NCBI RefSeq assembly: GCF_014138435.1
Contig: NZ_JACJIM010000012.1
Coordinates: forward strand, 1 to 64,000
DNA length: 64,000 nt
Reading direction: 5' to 3'
Source: Methylobacterium fujisawaense
GTDB lineage: Bacteria; Pseudomonadota; Alphaproteobacteria; Rhizobiales; Beijerinckiaceae
Numbering within the stretch: the first letter of the stretch is position 1; each line of letters opens with the position of its first letter. Shown here piece by piece: positions 53,042-64,000 of the stretch. Below the pieces are notes generated by a model. It saw only the letters and a program-made list of their open reading frames with translations. It searched no databases and was not told where the DNA came from. The translations under genes were made by a program, and so were the position numbers.

Positions 53042-54223
53042 TCACACCGGCAGGGACCGCCCGGCCGCCGCCACGGCGAGGAGCAGGGCCGCCACGAGCA
53101 GGAGCGCGGCGGACAGGCCCAAAGCCTGCGCGGCGAAGCCGATCAGCGCCGGGCCCGCCAGCACCCCGGCATAGCCGAGCGTCGTCACCGCCGGCACCGC
53201 CACGCGCGCGGGCATCGCGGTCTGGCGGCCGGCCGCCGTGAACAGGACCGGGACGATGTTGGCGCAGCCCGCCCCGACCAGGGCGTAGCCGGCGAGGGCC
53301 GCCTCCCAGGCCGGGACCAGGACCGAGAGCGCGAGTCCGGCGGCCGCCAGGAGGCCGCCGAAGACCACCACGGGCCGCCGCCCGAGCCGGGCCACGACCC
53401 GATCGCCGGCAAGGCGCCCGGCCGTCATCGTCACCGAGAAGGCCGCGTAGCCGAGCGCCGCCCAGGCCGGATCGAGGCCCCGCTGCTGGATCAGGAACAC
53501 CGCGCTCCAGTCGAGGGCCGAGCCCTCGGTGAGGAACACCACGAAGCAGAGCAGGCCCAGCACCAGCACGACGCCCCGGGGGCGCGCGAAGGCGGGGCCT
53601 CCGCTCCCCCCTGCCCGCTCGGCCGGCAGGATCCCGGGCCAGGCGGCCGCGAACAGGGCCGCGATCCCGGCGACCAGGAGCAGCACGCTCCAGCCCGCGC
53701 CGAGCCCGGCCGCCAGCAGGCCGCTGGCGATCAGCGCCCCCAGGATGCAGCCGAGACTGTAGAGGCCGTGGAAGCCCGACATCATCGGGCGCCCGCTGGC
53801 GCGCTCCACCACGACGGCCTGCAGGTTCATGACGCAGTCCACCGCCCCCATCCCGGCGCCGAACAGCACCAGCGCCAGGGTGAGCGGCACGAGCCCATCG
53901 CCCACGGCCAGCACCGGCAGGGCGAGGCCGATCGCCAGCGTGCCGGCGAGCAGGACCGGCCGGAAACCGAGCCGCGAAGCCGCCGCCCCGGCGCTCGGCA
54001 TCGCCAGGATCGAGCCGATGCCGAAGGTGAGGAGCAGCAGGCCGAGCCCCGCCGCGTCGAGGCCGGCGCGGTCCTGCACCAGCGGCACCAGGGGCGCCCA
54101 GGTGGCGTTGGCGATGCCCACGATCAGGAACAGCAGCCGCGTGGACACGCTCTGTCCGCGGGCCGCATTCCGGTCCCCCGCCCCGCCGAGGGCGACCGGG
54201 TCGGTCAGGTCGAGCGCTGGCAT
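53042..54223 (-). CDS. MFS transporter
   Basis: A 393-residue major facilitator with 12 predicted membrane helices. The segment IANATWAPLVPLVQDRAGL and the pattern of GMGAVDCVMNLQAVVVERASGRPMMSGFHGLYSLGC resemble YbjJ-like MFS proteins. The C-terminal half has VTMTAGRLAGDRVVARLGRRPVV, the motif A copy between helices 8 and 9. The substrate is unknown. The start at 54223 (MPALDLTDPVA) gives a normal length. A longer N-terminal frame is antisense to uvrA and rejected. Confidence 0.88.
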   Translation of the reverse strand: MPALDLTDPVALGGAGDRNAARGQSVSTRLLFLIVGIANATWAPLVPLVQDRAGLDAAGLGLLLLTFGIGSILAMPSAGAAASRLGFRPVLLAGTLAIGLALPVLAVGDGLVPLTLALVLFGAGMGAVDCVMNLQAVVVERASGRPMMSGFHGLYSLGCILGALIASGLLAAGLGAGWSVLLLVAGIAALFAAAWPGILPAERAGGSGGPAFARPRGVVLVLGLLCFVVFLTEGSALDWSAVFLIQQRGLDPAWAALGYAAFSVTMTAGRLAGDRVVARLGRRPVVVFGGLLAAAGLALSVLVPAWEAALAGYALVGAGCANIVPVLFTAAGRQTAMPARVAVPAVTTLGYAGVLAGPALIGFAAQALGLSAALLLVAALLLAVAAAGRSLPV

Positions 54224-54665
54224 CGGCACCTGTCGATGGAGTCGAGTCCGAGGGTGGATCCCGGCGACGTGGGGCCTCGGTTCCCGCGGTGCAACACCGG
54301 GCCGTCGTCGCGCGCGCCGTGCCGCGCGCCCGGAGGGGACACCGGCGGCCCCATGCGTCGGCGACTTGCCCGGTTCCTCGCAGGCGCCCTCGCGCGCCCG
54401 CTCGGACGACCGGTTGGACGCCCGCTCGGGCGCTGCCGGAACGCTTTGCCGCGCGCGCAAGGGCGGCGGCTCGTTCGCCGAGCGGTTGCCGCCGTACGCG
54501 TTTCGTTCTAGCAAGGGCGGCGCATGACGGACCTGCGTCCCGCCGGCCCCACCTTGCCGTCGGCCCCCTCGGGCTCGACATGTGTCGGAGCGGCGGCTGG
54601 CCCGCGCGCGAATCCGATCCGGATCCGATCCGACTGCGTCGACGCCTCGAAAGACCGCCGCCCTC
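54224..54665. other. 442-base intergenic region before uvrA
   Basis: Separates the divergent MFS and uvrA genes. No gene or clear RNA was found. A partial match to the alphaproteobacterial LexA box (GTTC-N7-GTTC) is GTTCGCCGAGCGGTT at 54473-54487, where the second half is GGTT rather than GTTC. It is too weak to call. Confidence 0.35.
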
Positions 54666-57785
<3,120 letters not shown>

Positions 57786-58481
57786 CGCGCCAAACCTTCC
57801 GGGCCAAACCTTCCGGGTAAGCGGCGGGCGTCGGACGCACCGGCGACAGGGCCGGCCGCGGGCCCTCCCCCACACAGGACGGGCGGGACGCGCGGCCCCG
57901 GAGGATCGGCCCCTCGGGGGACGCGCGAATCCGCGAGCCCGACGGGACGAGGCAGGCGGTTCGGACCGGCCCGATCGCAGGCCGGCGCGGCAGTTTCTGC
58001 CGGGTGCCGTCCGCATATCCGCCCGGCCGGGCGGTGATTCGAGCCGCGGGGCGCCGGTTCGGGCCAGCTGCGGGCCGGTTCGAAGCCGGATTCCGGTCCG
58101 GATCCCGGCCGGGCGGCCCGCCCGACGGCCTGCCCGATCACCTCCCCGACCTTGCCGGATTCTCCCGTGCCCCGGCGCGACAACAGCTTGACCATTCAAC
58201 GATATTTTGCCGGACCCCCCGTTTGGGCAGGGTCTGTGGACAGTGTTGCATCGCCGCAAAAATGCGGCTTTTGCGCAACGGTTCAGCCGGTTGTGGCGTT
58301 TCGGCGAGCATTCCACTGTCTTTCCGCAGGTCTCTGTAGAATAGTCGCAGACGTTGAGACGGGCAGGCTCCGTGGGGGCGCTCGGTAGGTCCGAAGCCGG
58401 CAGCCGCGATTGGCGAGCAGACCGGCAAGGAAGTGCCGAATGCGGGACGGAAGCCGTGGGACCTTGGGAAGGAATGAGAAA
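57786..58481. other. 696-base region before an outer-membrane protein gene
   Basis: No gene recognised. A 14-bp unit, CCAAACCTTCCGGG, is repeated in tandem at 57790-57817 just after uvrA. A short terminator-like hairpin GCCGCA/TGCGGC with loop AAAA is followed by TTTT at 58253-58272. Bases 58185-58350 are A/T-richer and probably hold the promoter and long leader of the outer-membrane protein at 58482. A small RNA ending at the hairpin is possible. Confidence 0.45.
58253..58272 (+). terminator. small intrinsic terminator-like hairpin
   Basis: A 6-bp perfect stem GCCGCA/TGCGGC with an AAAA loop followed by TTTTG. It lies upstream of the outer-membrane protein gene and downstream of uvrA. It could end a short leader transcript or a small RNA. 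The evidence is the hairpin alone. Confidence 0.5.
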
Positions 58482-59462
58482 ATGATGAAGAACTGGCTCG
58501 CGGCCGGCGCGGTCGCGCTCACGGTCGGCATGACCTCGACGATCGCGCAGGCGCAGACCACCACGGTTCCCGGCGAGCAGGTCGGCCTCGCCGTCGGCGC
58601 GCCGCTGCCGGAAGGCCTCTACGCGATCAACACGTTCACCTACCGCCGCACCGACGCGCCAAACTCGCCCGACACGGCCGTCAACATCCCGGTCCTGGTC
58701 TGGTCGACCCCGTTCGTGCCGTTCGGCGGCCGCGTCGAGCTGCTCGTGGCGCCCCCGACCGTGTTCGCCTTCACCCGCAACCCGGCGGGCGTGCGCAACA
58801 AGGACATCTCGATCAACGTCGGCACCTTCGTCGGCGGCATCTGGGCCTTCGACCTCGGCAACAACTTCGGCGTCAGCTTGCTCGGCGGCGCCTACCTGAA
58901 CGACCTGAACGGCGACCGCGGCTCGATCATCACCGCGAACGGCACGACGGCCACCCCGGTCCTGCCGCAGCTCTCCTCCAACACCTACCGCTTCGGCATC
59001 GCCGGCAGCTACACCGGTGACGGCTGGAACATCACCGCCAACCTGACCGCCAACATCTACGACTCGCCCGGCCGCTTCCCCGGCCAGGTCGGCGCCGCCA
59101 TCGGCCCGATCCGCCTCTCGGACGCCCTGAACTTCGACCTCACCGCGACGAAGAAGTTCGGCAACTTCGAGATCGGCCCGATCGCCTACGGCACCTACAA
59201 CTTCGACATCAGCCAGGCCAGCGCGGCGGCCGGCAACCGCGGCCGCTTCGCCATCGGCGGCCTCGTCGGCTACGACTTCAAGATCTTCACCGTCCAGGCC
59301 TACGTCGCCCGCGACGTCGTGACCGGCGCGCAGTACACCAACGCCTTCGGCCGCACCCGCGACAACTACTCCACCGACGGCTGGATCCGGTTCATCGTGC
59401 CGCTCTACTCGCCGGCCCCGGCCGCCTCGCCGGTCCCGGCGGCCCTGGTCCGCAAGTACTGA
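58482..59462 (+). CDS. outer-membrane transporter-type beta-barrel protein
   Basis: A 326-residue protein. The signal peptide (1-28, WLAAGAVALTVGMTSTIAQAQ) is followed by alternating strands such as LPEGLYAINTFTYRRTD, DISINVGTFVGGIWAFD and TYRFGIAGSYTGDGWNITA. The C-terminus ends in aromatic RKY, as in outer-membrane barrels. It resembles the SphA/meta-pathway phenol-degradation-type porins annotated simply as transporter. Codon use is strongly skewed to a few C-ending codons, a sign of very high expression. A strong terminator follows at 59546. The substrate is unknown. Confidence 0.85.
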   Translation: MMKNWLAAGAVALTVGMTSTIAQAQTTTVPGEQVGLAVGAPLPEGLYAINTFTYRRTDAPNSPDTAVNIPVLVWSTPFVPFGGRVELLVAPPTVFAFTRNPAGVRNKDISINVGTFVGGIWAFDLGNNFGVSLLGGAYLNDLNGDRGSIITANGTTATPVLPQLSSNTYRFGIAGSYTGDGWNITANLTANIYDSPGRFPGQVGAAIGPIRLSDALNFDLTATKKFGNFEIGPIAYGTYNFDISQASAAAGNRGRFAIGGLVGYDFKIFTVQAYVARDVVTGAQYTNAFGRTRDNYSTDGWIRFIVPLYSPAPAASPVPAALVRKY

Positions 59463-59545
59463 GACCAACCCGAGACACCGGGCTCCCCGCCGCCGCGCGG
59501 TGGGGGCGCCCGGATCTCCGACAGGCCGTCCTCCGGGACGGCGCG

Positions 59546-59575
59546 CCGCCCGGCACCGCCGGGCGGTTTTTTGTT
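59546..59575 (+). terminator. strong rho-independent terminator
   Basis: Perfect 9-bp stem CCGCCCGGC/GCCGGGCGG (59546-59554 with 59558-59566), loop ACC, followed by TTTTTTGTTG. It lies 84 bases after the stop of the outer-membrane protein gene and is the best-formed terminator in the window, in keeping with high expression. Confidence 0.93.
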
Positions 59576-59727
59576 GTGCCGGCCCCGCCGCGGGCCGCCC
59601 CGAACGGGCCCGTTCCATGGGTCGCAACCGACCGCGGGTGACGCGGGCGGCGCTGACATCCTATGGTGTGCCGATGGCGCGGCTCCGGCGCCGACCGGAG
59701 CGCAGGCGGACGAGCCGAAGGAAAGTC

Positions 59728-60702
59728 ATGGCGACGCAGGGCGAGTGGAAGATCCCCGCGCAGGCCCAGCCCAGGCCCGCGGATTACGGCTACGACCTCG
59801 ACCGGGCGCTCTCGGCCGTGCTGGCCCTGTCGGCGCGGATCCCGGAGAGCGCGTTCACCGCCGAGACGCTCGGCACCGAGCGCGCCGGCAACGGCGTGGT
59901 GATCCGCGAGGACGGTCTCGTGCTCACCATCGGCTACCTCGTCACCGAGGCCGAGAGTGTCTGGCTCACCACCCGGGACGGCCGCTCGGTGCCCGGCCAC
60001 GTCCTCGGCTTCGACGCCGCCACGGGCTTCGGCCTGGTCCAGGCGCTCGGCGATCTCGGCGTGCCGGCCCTCCCGCTCGGCCGCTCGGCCGGGCTGAAGA
60101 CCGGCGACCGGGCCGTGCTGGCGGGGGCGGGCGGGCGCCAGCGCTGCGTCGCCGTCGAGGTCGTGGCCCGGCAGGAATTCGCCGGCTACTGGGAATACGT
60201 CCTCGACGAGGCGCTGTTCACCGCCCCCGCGCACCCGCATTGGGGCGGCACCGCGCTGATCGGTCCCCAGGGCGACCTGCTCGGCATCGGCTCGCTGCAG
60301 CTGCAGCAGGGCGGCGCCGGCGCGGCGCGGCCGATCAACATGGTGGTGCCCATCGACCTGCTGACGCCGATCCTCGAGGACCTCGCCACGCGCGGGCGGG
60401 CCAACCGGCCGCCGCGCCCCTGGCTCGGCCTCTACGCCACCGAGAGCGAGGAGGGCATCGTCGTGATGGGCCTCGCCGACAACGGTCCGGCCGAGACCGG
60501 CGGCCTCCAGGCCGGCGACGTGATCGAGGCGGTGGCCGGCGAGCCGGTGGCCGATCTCGCCGCCCTGTTCCGCAGCGTCTGGGCGCTCGGCGAGGCCGGG
60601 GTGCGGGTGCCCCTCACGGTCCGCCGCGAGGGGCGCGGCGTGAAGCTCGCCCTCGTCTCCGGAGACCGGGAGCGGTTCCTGCGCACGCCCTCGCTGCACT
60701 GA
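59728..60702 (+). CDS. HtrA-like protein with degenerate protease site and PDZ domain
   Basis: A 324-residue protein with the architecture trypsin-like fold plus one C-terminal PDZ domain (about 232-310; WLGLYATESEEGIVVMGLADNGPAETGG). The fold matches S1C proteases, but the catalytic residues are replaced. The region equal to TNNHVV reads TIGYLVT with Tyr70 for His. The region equal to GNSGGAL reads HWGGTAL with Trp172 for Ser. A signal peptide is absent. It is therefore likely a non-proteolytic adaptor or chaperone. The start at 59728 (MATQGEWK) is chosen; longer frames are Arg-rich. Confidence 0.86.
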   Translation: MATQGEWKIPAQAQPRPADYGYDLDRALSAVLALSARIPESAFTAETLGTERAGNGVVIREDGLVLTIGYLVTEAESVWLTTRDGRSVPGHVLGFDAATGFGLVQALGDLGVPALPLGRSAGLKTGDRAVLAGAGGRQRCVAVEVVARQEFAGYWEYVLDEALFTAPAHPHWGGTALIGPQGDLLGIGSLQLQQGGAGAARPINMVVPIDLLTPILEDLATRGRANRPPRPWLGLYATESEEGIVVMGLADNGPAETGGLQAGDVIEAVAGEPVADLAALFRSVWALGEAGVRVPLTVRREGRGVKLALVSGDRERFLRTPSLH

Positions 60703-60890
60703 GGCCGCCCGGAGCGCGCAGCCGTCGCGCTCCGGGCGGCGTCGCCGCGGGTGCCGTCGTGGGTGCCGTCTTGGGTGCCGTCTTGGGCCTGTACCGGGCA
60801 CAACTTACGGCTCAGCGACTGTTCAGGTGGCGGCGTCGAATCTGCAACGACCGGCTCCCGATCCGCCGGAAGCGTTGAGGAGATCCAGTC

Positions 60891-61160
60891 ATGACGGTTC
60901 TGAGCGCACCGCGCGCGAAGGCGCTCGTGATGGCCGCCGCGATCGCCGGCGGCCTCGGGCTCGCGGGCACCGCCGAGGCGGCCGGGGGCTGCGGCCCCGG
61001 CTTCCACCCGAATCCCTGGGGCATCTGCCGGCCGAACTGGGGGCCCCGGCCCTACGGATACTGGCGGCGGCCGATCTACTATGGTGGCTATGGCGGCTAT
61101 TACCGGCCGCGGCCGTTCTACCGGCCCTACGGCTTCTACGGGCCGCGCCCGTTCTACTGA
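60891..61160 (+). CDS. GCG_CRPN domain-containing secreted protein
   Basis: An 89-residue protein. The signal peptide (1-30, ALVMAAAIAGGLGLAGTAEAA) precedes the exact GCGPGFHPNPWGICRPNWG signature. A Tyr/Gly/Pro/Arg-rich tail follows (RPIYYGGYGGYYRPRPFYRP). This GCG/CRPN prefix-to-repeats family is typical of Methylobacterium and related genera. The function is unknown, but the tail is likely disordered and surface-exposed. Confidence 0.88.
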   Translation: MTVLSAPRAKALVMAAAIAGGLGLAGTAEAAGGCGPGFHPNPWGICRPNWGPRPYGYWRRPIYYGGYGGYYRPRPFYRPYGFYGPRPFY

Positions 61161-61443
61161 GCCTCGCGCCGGGCGATTCGAACGGCATGACGGGCGTCCC
61201 GCCGACCGGCGGGGCGCCCGTCGCGCGTTGTGGGAGGCTTTCCGGGGCCTGCATGCGCACAAAGAATGACCATTTGGAAACCTTGCCGGTTTCTTAAGCC
61301 CGGTATGCACTTTCCGCAGGTCTGATGCTTGACCTTGCGACTCCTGCTGCGCTGCGGCGGGATTATATGTGCGTTGCACCAACAAGAGGCAGCGATGCGC
61401 AATGAGGCGCCGTCGTCTGCTCGAACAGAGGTCACAGCACACC

Positions 61444-61590
61444 ATGTCCGCCGCCCGTAGCGTCCTGAGCCGCGTCCGCGCCTATCTCCGGTACCGCGAC
61501 ACCGTTTCCCAGCTGTCCCGCCTGTCGGACCGCGACCTGGCCGATCTCGGCATCAACCGCAGCGAGATCCGCGGCGTCGCCCGCGTCTGA
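61444..61590 (+). CDS. DUF1127 small protein
   Basis: A 48-residue basic protein, MSAARSVLSRVRAYLRYRDTV then LSRLSDRDLADLGINRSEIRGVARV. This is the YjiS/DUF1127 pattern, conserved in alphaproteobacteria. Members have been tied to RNA turnover and phosphate or stress adaptation. The upstream 280 bases (61161-61443) include an A/T-richer promoter patch. Confidence 0.85.
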   Translation: MSAARSVLSRVRAYLRYRDTVSQLSRLSDRDLADLGINRSEIRGVARV

Positions 61591-61679
61591 TCCCAGCGTT
61601 TGATCCCAGCATCCGAGTCGAACGCCGTGAAGGACCGTTGCCCGTTGATCCGGGCGGCGGTCCTTCGCTATTTTCAGGC

Positions 61680-63107
61680 ATGACACAGACCATCCACATC
61701 GTCGGCGGCGGCCTCGCCGGATCCGAGGCCGCCTGGCAGGTGGCCGAGGCCGGCCATCGCGCCGTGCTCCACGAGATGCGCCCCGTGCGCGGCACCGAGG
61801 CCCATCAGACCGACGGGCTCGCCGAGCTCGTCTGCTCGAATTCCTTCCGGTCGGACGACCCGGAGGGCAACGCGGTCGGGCTGCTGCATCAGGAGATGCG
61901 CACGCTCGGCTCGCTGATCATGCGGGCGGCCGACGCCAACCAAGTGCCGGCGGGCGGGGCGCTGGCGGTCGACCGGGAGGGGTTCTCCGCGGCGGTGACC
62001 CGGACTCTGGAGCAGCACCCCAACGTGACCCTGGTCCGCGGGGAGGTCGAGGGGCTGCCGCCGGAGGCGTGGGGCCCCTGCATCGTCGCCACCGGCCCGC
62101 TCACCGCACCCGCCCTCGCCGAGGGGATCCGGGGGCTCACCGGGGCCGAATCCCTCGCCTTCTTCGACGCCATCGCGCCCATCGTCCACCGCGACTCGAT
62201 CGACATGGAGGTGGCGTGGTTCCAGTCCCGCTACGACAAGCCGGGGCCGGGCGGCACGGGGGCCGACTATCTCAACTGCCCGATGAACCGGGAGCAGTAC
62301 GACGCCTTCGTGGCCGCCCTCGTGGCGGGCGAGAAGATCGGGTTCAAGCAATGGGAGGGCACGCCCTATTTCGACGGCTGCCTGCCCGTCGAAGTGATGG
62401 CCGAGCGCGGGCCCGAGACCCTGCGCCACGGCCCGATGAAGCCCGTGGGGCTCACCAACCCGCGGGACCCGCTGGTCAAGCCCTGCGCGATCGTGCAACT
62501 GCGCCAGGACAACGCGCTGGGCACCCTCTACAACATGGTCGGCTTCCAGACGAAGCTGACCTATGCCGAGCAGGTCCGGATCTTCCGCACGATCCCCGGC
62601 CTGGAGCGGGCCGAGTTCGCCCGCCTCGGGGGCCTGCACCGCAACACCTATCTCGACAGCCCGCGCCTCCTCGACGCCACCCTCCGGCTGAAGGCCCGGC
62701 CCGCCTTGCGCTTCGCCGGCCAGATCACCGGCTGCGAGGGCTACGTGGAGAGTGCCGCGGTCGGGCTGATGGCCGGCCGCTTCGCCGTCGCCGAGGCGGC
62801 CGGCCGGCCCCTCGCCCCCCTGCCCCAGACGACGGCCCTCGGCGCGCTCATCGCCCACATCACCGGCGGCCACGTCGCGGCAGACGGCGAGGCCAACGCC
62901 CCGCGCTCGTTCCAGCCGATGAACGTCAATTTCGGCCTGTTCCCGCCGCTCGCGCAGGCCCCCCGCAACGAGACCGGCCGGCGCCTGCGCGGGCCCGAGA
63001 AGGCCGCGCTGAAGAAGCGCGCGCTCACCGACCGGGCCCGGACCGACCTCGCCGCCTGGATGGCGGGGACGCAGCCGGCGGACTGGAGACCTGCGGCGGC
63101 GGAATAG
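61680..63107 (+). CDS. trmFO: methylenetetrahydrofolate-tRNA-(uracil-5-)-methyltransferase TrmFO
   Basis: A 475-residue folate/FAD-dependent enzyme that makes m5U54 in tRNA. The FAD motif IHIVGGGLAGSEAAWQ is near the N-terminus. Family motifs are ELVCSNSFRSDD, VPAGGALAVDREGFS, YLNCPMNREQY, GPMKPVGLTNP and FAGQITGCEGYVESAA. The start at 61680 is chosen over 61638 because it leads directly into the FAD fold. It lies 90 bases after the DUF1127 gene and 49 bases before an amidohydrolase gene. Confidence 0.96.
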   Translation: MTQTIHIVGGGLAGSEAAWQVAEAGHRAVLHEMRPVRGTEAHQTDGLAELVCSNSFRSDDPEGNAVGLLHQEMRTLGSLIMRAADANQVPAGGALAVDREGFSAAVTRTLEQHPNVTLVRGEVEGLPPEAWGPCIVATGPLTAPALAEGIRGLTGAESLAFFDAIAPIVHRDSIDMEVAWFQSRYDKPGPGGTGADYLNCPMNREQYDAFVAALVAGEKIGFKQWEGTPYFDGCLPVEVMAERGPETLRHGPMKPVGLTNPRDPLVKPCAIVQLRQDNALGTLYNMVGFQTKLTYAEQVRIFRTIPGLERAEFARLGGLHRNTYLDSPRLLDATLRLKARPALRFAGQITGCEGYVESAAVGLMAGRFAVAEAAGRPLAPLPQTTALGALIAHITGGHVAADGEANAPRSFQPMNVNFGLFPPLAQAPRNETGRRLRGPEKAALKKRALTDRARTDLAAWMAGTQPADWRPAAAE

Positions 63108-63156
63108 GAAGGCGCATGCGGCTTGCAGGGGGCGCCCTCCAGCATCCGGGCCCCGC

Positions 63157-64000
63157 ATGATCGAGATCGACACCCGCGCCTTCCTGGCCGACCTGTACGC
63201 CCTGCGCGAGATCGGCCGGTTCCGCACCGGCGTCCACCGGCCGACCTTCTCGCCCGAGGACATGGAATCCCGCCGCTGGCTGATGGCCAAGCTGGAGGCC
63301 TGCGGGCTCGCGGCCTCCATCGACGGGATCGGCAACGTGCTGGGGCGCCAACGCGGCCCGGGCCCGCATCTCCTGGTCGGCAGCCATATCGAGACCCAGA
63401 ACGAGGCCGGCTGGCTCGACGGGGCGCTGGGGGTCGTGGCCGGGGTGGCGCTGGCCCGGGCCGGCCTGCCCGTCGACGTCGTCGCCTTCGCGGACGAGGA
63501 GGGGCATTTCTCCGGCGGTTTCCTGGGCAGCCGCTCGGCGATCGGCGACCTGACCGAGGCCGAGATCGACGAAGCCCGCAACCGCACCGACGGCACCCCC
63601 CTGCGCGCGGCGCTCGAAGCCGCGGGCCTGGCCGGCCTGCCCCGGATGCGGCTCGATCCGGGCCGCTACCGCGGCTTCCTGGAGATGCATATCGAGCAGG
63701 GCACGCAGCTCGAATCCGCCGGCCTGCATCTCGGCGTGGTGAGCGGCATCGTGGCGATCTGGCAGTTCCGGATCGTGTTCGAGGGCAACCAGGACCATGC
63801 CGGCGGCACCACCATGGCGGAGCGCCGGGACGCGGGCCTCTCGGCGGTGCGGTTCCTGGCGGCGATCGACCGGGCGTTTCCGAAGGTCTGCGGCCCGCGC
63901 AGCACCTGGACCACCGGGCGGATCACCCTGGATCCCGGCGGCTTCAGCATCATCCCGGGCCGGGCGGAGGTGTTCTTCCAGTTCCGCGACGTGGCGATGC
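63157..64000 (+). CDS. Zn-dependent amidohydrolase, M20 family (partial)
   Basis: Visible for 281 codons; the window ends inside the gene (usual length about 410). The fold is the M20 peptidase type used by allantoate amidohydrolase, N-carbamoyl-L-amino-acid hydrolase and related ureidohydrolases. Motifs: RPTFSPEDMESRRW, LLVGSHIETQNEAGWLDGALG, FADEEGHFSGGFLGSRSAIG, MHIEQGTQLE and GNQDHAGGTTMAERRDA. The substrate is probably a ureido or carbamoyl compound, but cannot be fixed. The first motif has Glu where GSHLDT is usual. The start at 63157 follows trmFO by 49 bases. Confidence 0.86.
   Translation, partial: MIEIDTRAFLADLYALREIGRFRTGVHRPTFSPEDMESRRWLMAKLEACGLAASIDGIGNVLGRQRGPGPHLLVGSHIETQNEAGWLDGALGVVAGVALARAGLPVDVVAFADEEGHFSGGFLGSRSAIGDLTEAEIDEARNRTDGTPLRAALEAAGLAGLPRMRLDPGRYRGFLEMHIEQGTQLESAGLHLGVVSGIVAIWQFRIVFEGNQDHAGGTTMAERRDAGLSAVRFLAAIDRAFPKVCGPRSTWTTGRITLDPGGFSIIPGRAEVFFQFRDVAM

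Noticed and set aside
54473..54487. Possible LexA box upstream of uvrA
   Set aside because: The pattern GTTC-N7-GGTT matches only part of the alphaproteobacterial GTTC-N7-GTTC box, so SOS control is not supported from this site.
58320..61323. Shared 14-mer CTTTCCGCAGGTCT upstream of the outer-membrane protein and DUF1127 genes
   Set aside because: In 64 kb several 14-base matches are expected by chance, and distance to the start codons differs (149 versus 121 bases).

Overview
The window reads as a main-chromosome segment of a pigmented, plant-associated methylotroph of the Methylobacterium/Methylorubrum group (Alphaproteobacteria, Hyphomicrobiales). This is inferred from the very high GC content, a MucR-family regulator, HWE/HisKA_2 kinases, BA14K and GCG_CRPN secreted proteins, a PQQ-dependent dehydrogenase, ACC deaminase with its Lrp-type regulator, and housekeeping genes (purD, rarA, rlmB, uvrA, trmFO). 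No sequence search was possible, so the genus is an inference. The genes are dense on both strands. No insertion sequence, prophage or CRISPR array was seen.

Layout. 1-585: end of an rRNA operon (23S 3' end, 5S, initiator tRNA-Met, terminator). 1080-6359: mucR-like regulator, periplasmic HtrA protease, rarA, and the divergent acdR/acdS pair. 6390-12985: an intergenic palindromic repeat, gamma-glutamyltranspeptidase, purD, a small secreted protein, Tat-exported oxalate decarboxylase and a membrane fusion protein without a pump. 13200-20579: membrane PQQ dehydrogenase, a DapA-superfamily lyase and a three-subunit molybdenum hydroxylase. 20696-27660: small stress-type proteins, a GAF/HisKA_2 kinase, CsbD and BA14K proteins, and an SF2 helicase.

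27670-33620 is the most interesting metabolic block, all on the minus strand. A tandem glycine riboswitch precedes a D-amino-acid-dehydrogenase-type flavoenzyme. It is followed by a threonine-synthase-like PLP enzyme, a 3-hydroxy-D-aspartate aldolase-type enzyme, an ornithine-cyclodeaminase/iminosuccinate-reductase-type enzyme, and cobF. Together they could link glycine and glyoxylate to C4 amino acids, as in the beta-hydroxyaspartate cycle, but with an oxidase-type glycine entry.

33790-44242: small proteins, GST, DoxX, argE-like deacetylase, alpha/beta hydrolase, HWE kinase, then a carbonic anhydrase-SulP transporter pair. 45079-48240: a plasmid-type replication locus set in the chromosome. 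It has a RepA-family gene, seven iterons spaced about two or three helical turns apart, an AT-rich stretch with hairpins, and a neighbouring winged-helix gene preceded by repeated palindromes. 48242-64000: rlmB, a NIT-domain chemoreceptor, cupin, MFS transporter, uvrA, an abundant outer-membrane protein, an HtrA-like protein that has lost its catalytic His and Ser, GCG_CRPN and DUF1127 proteins, trmFO, and a Zn amidohydrolase cut by the window edge.
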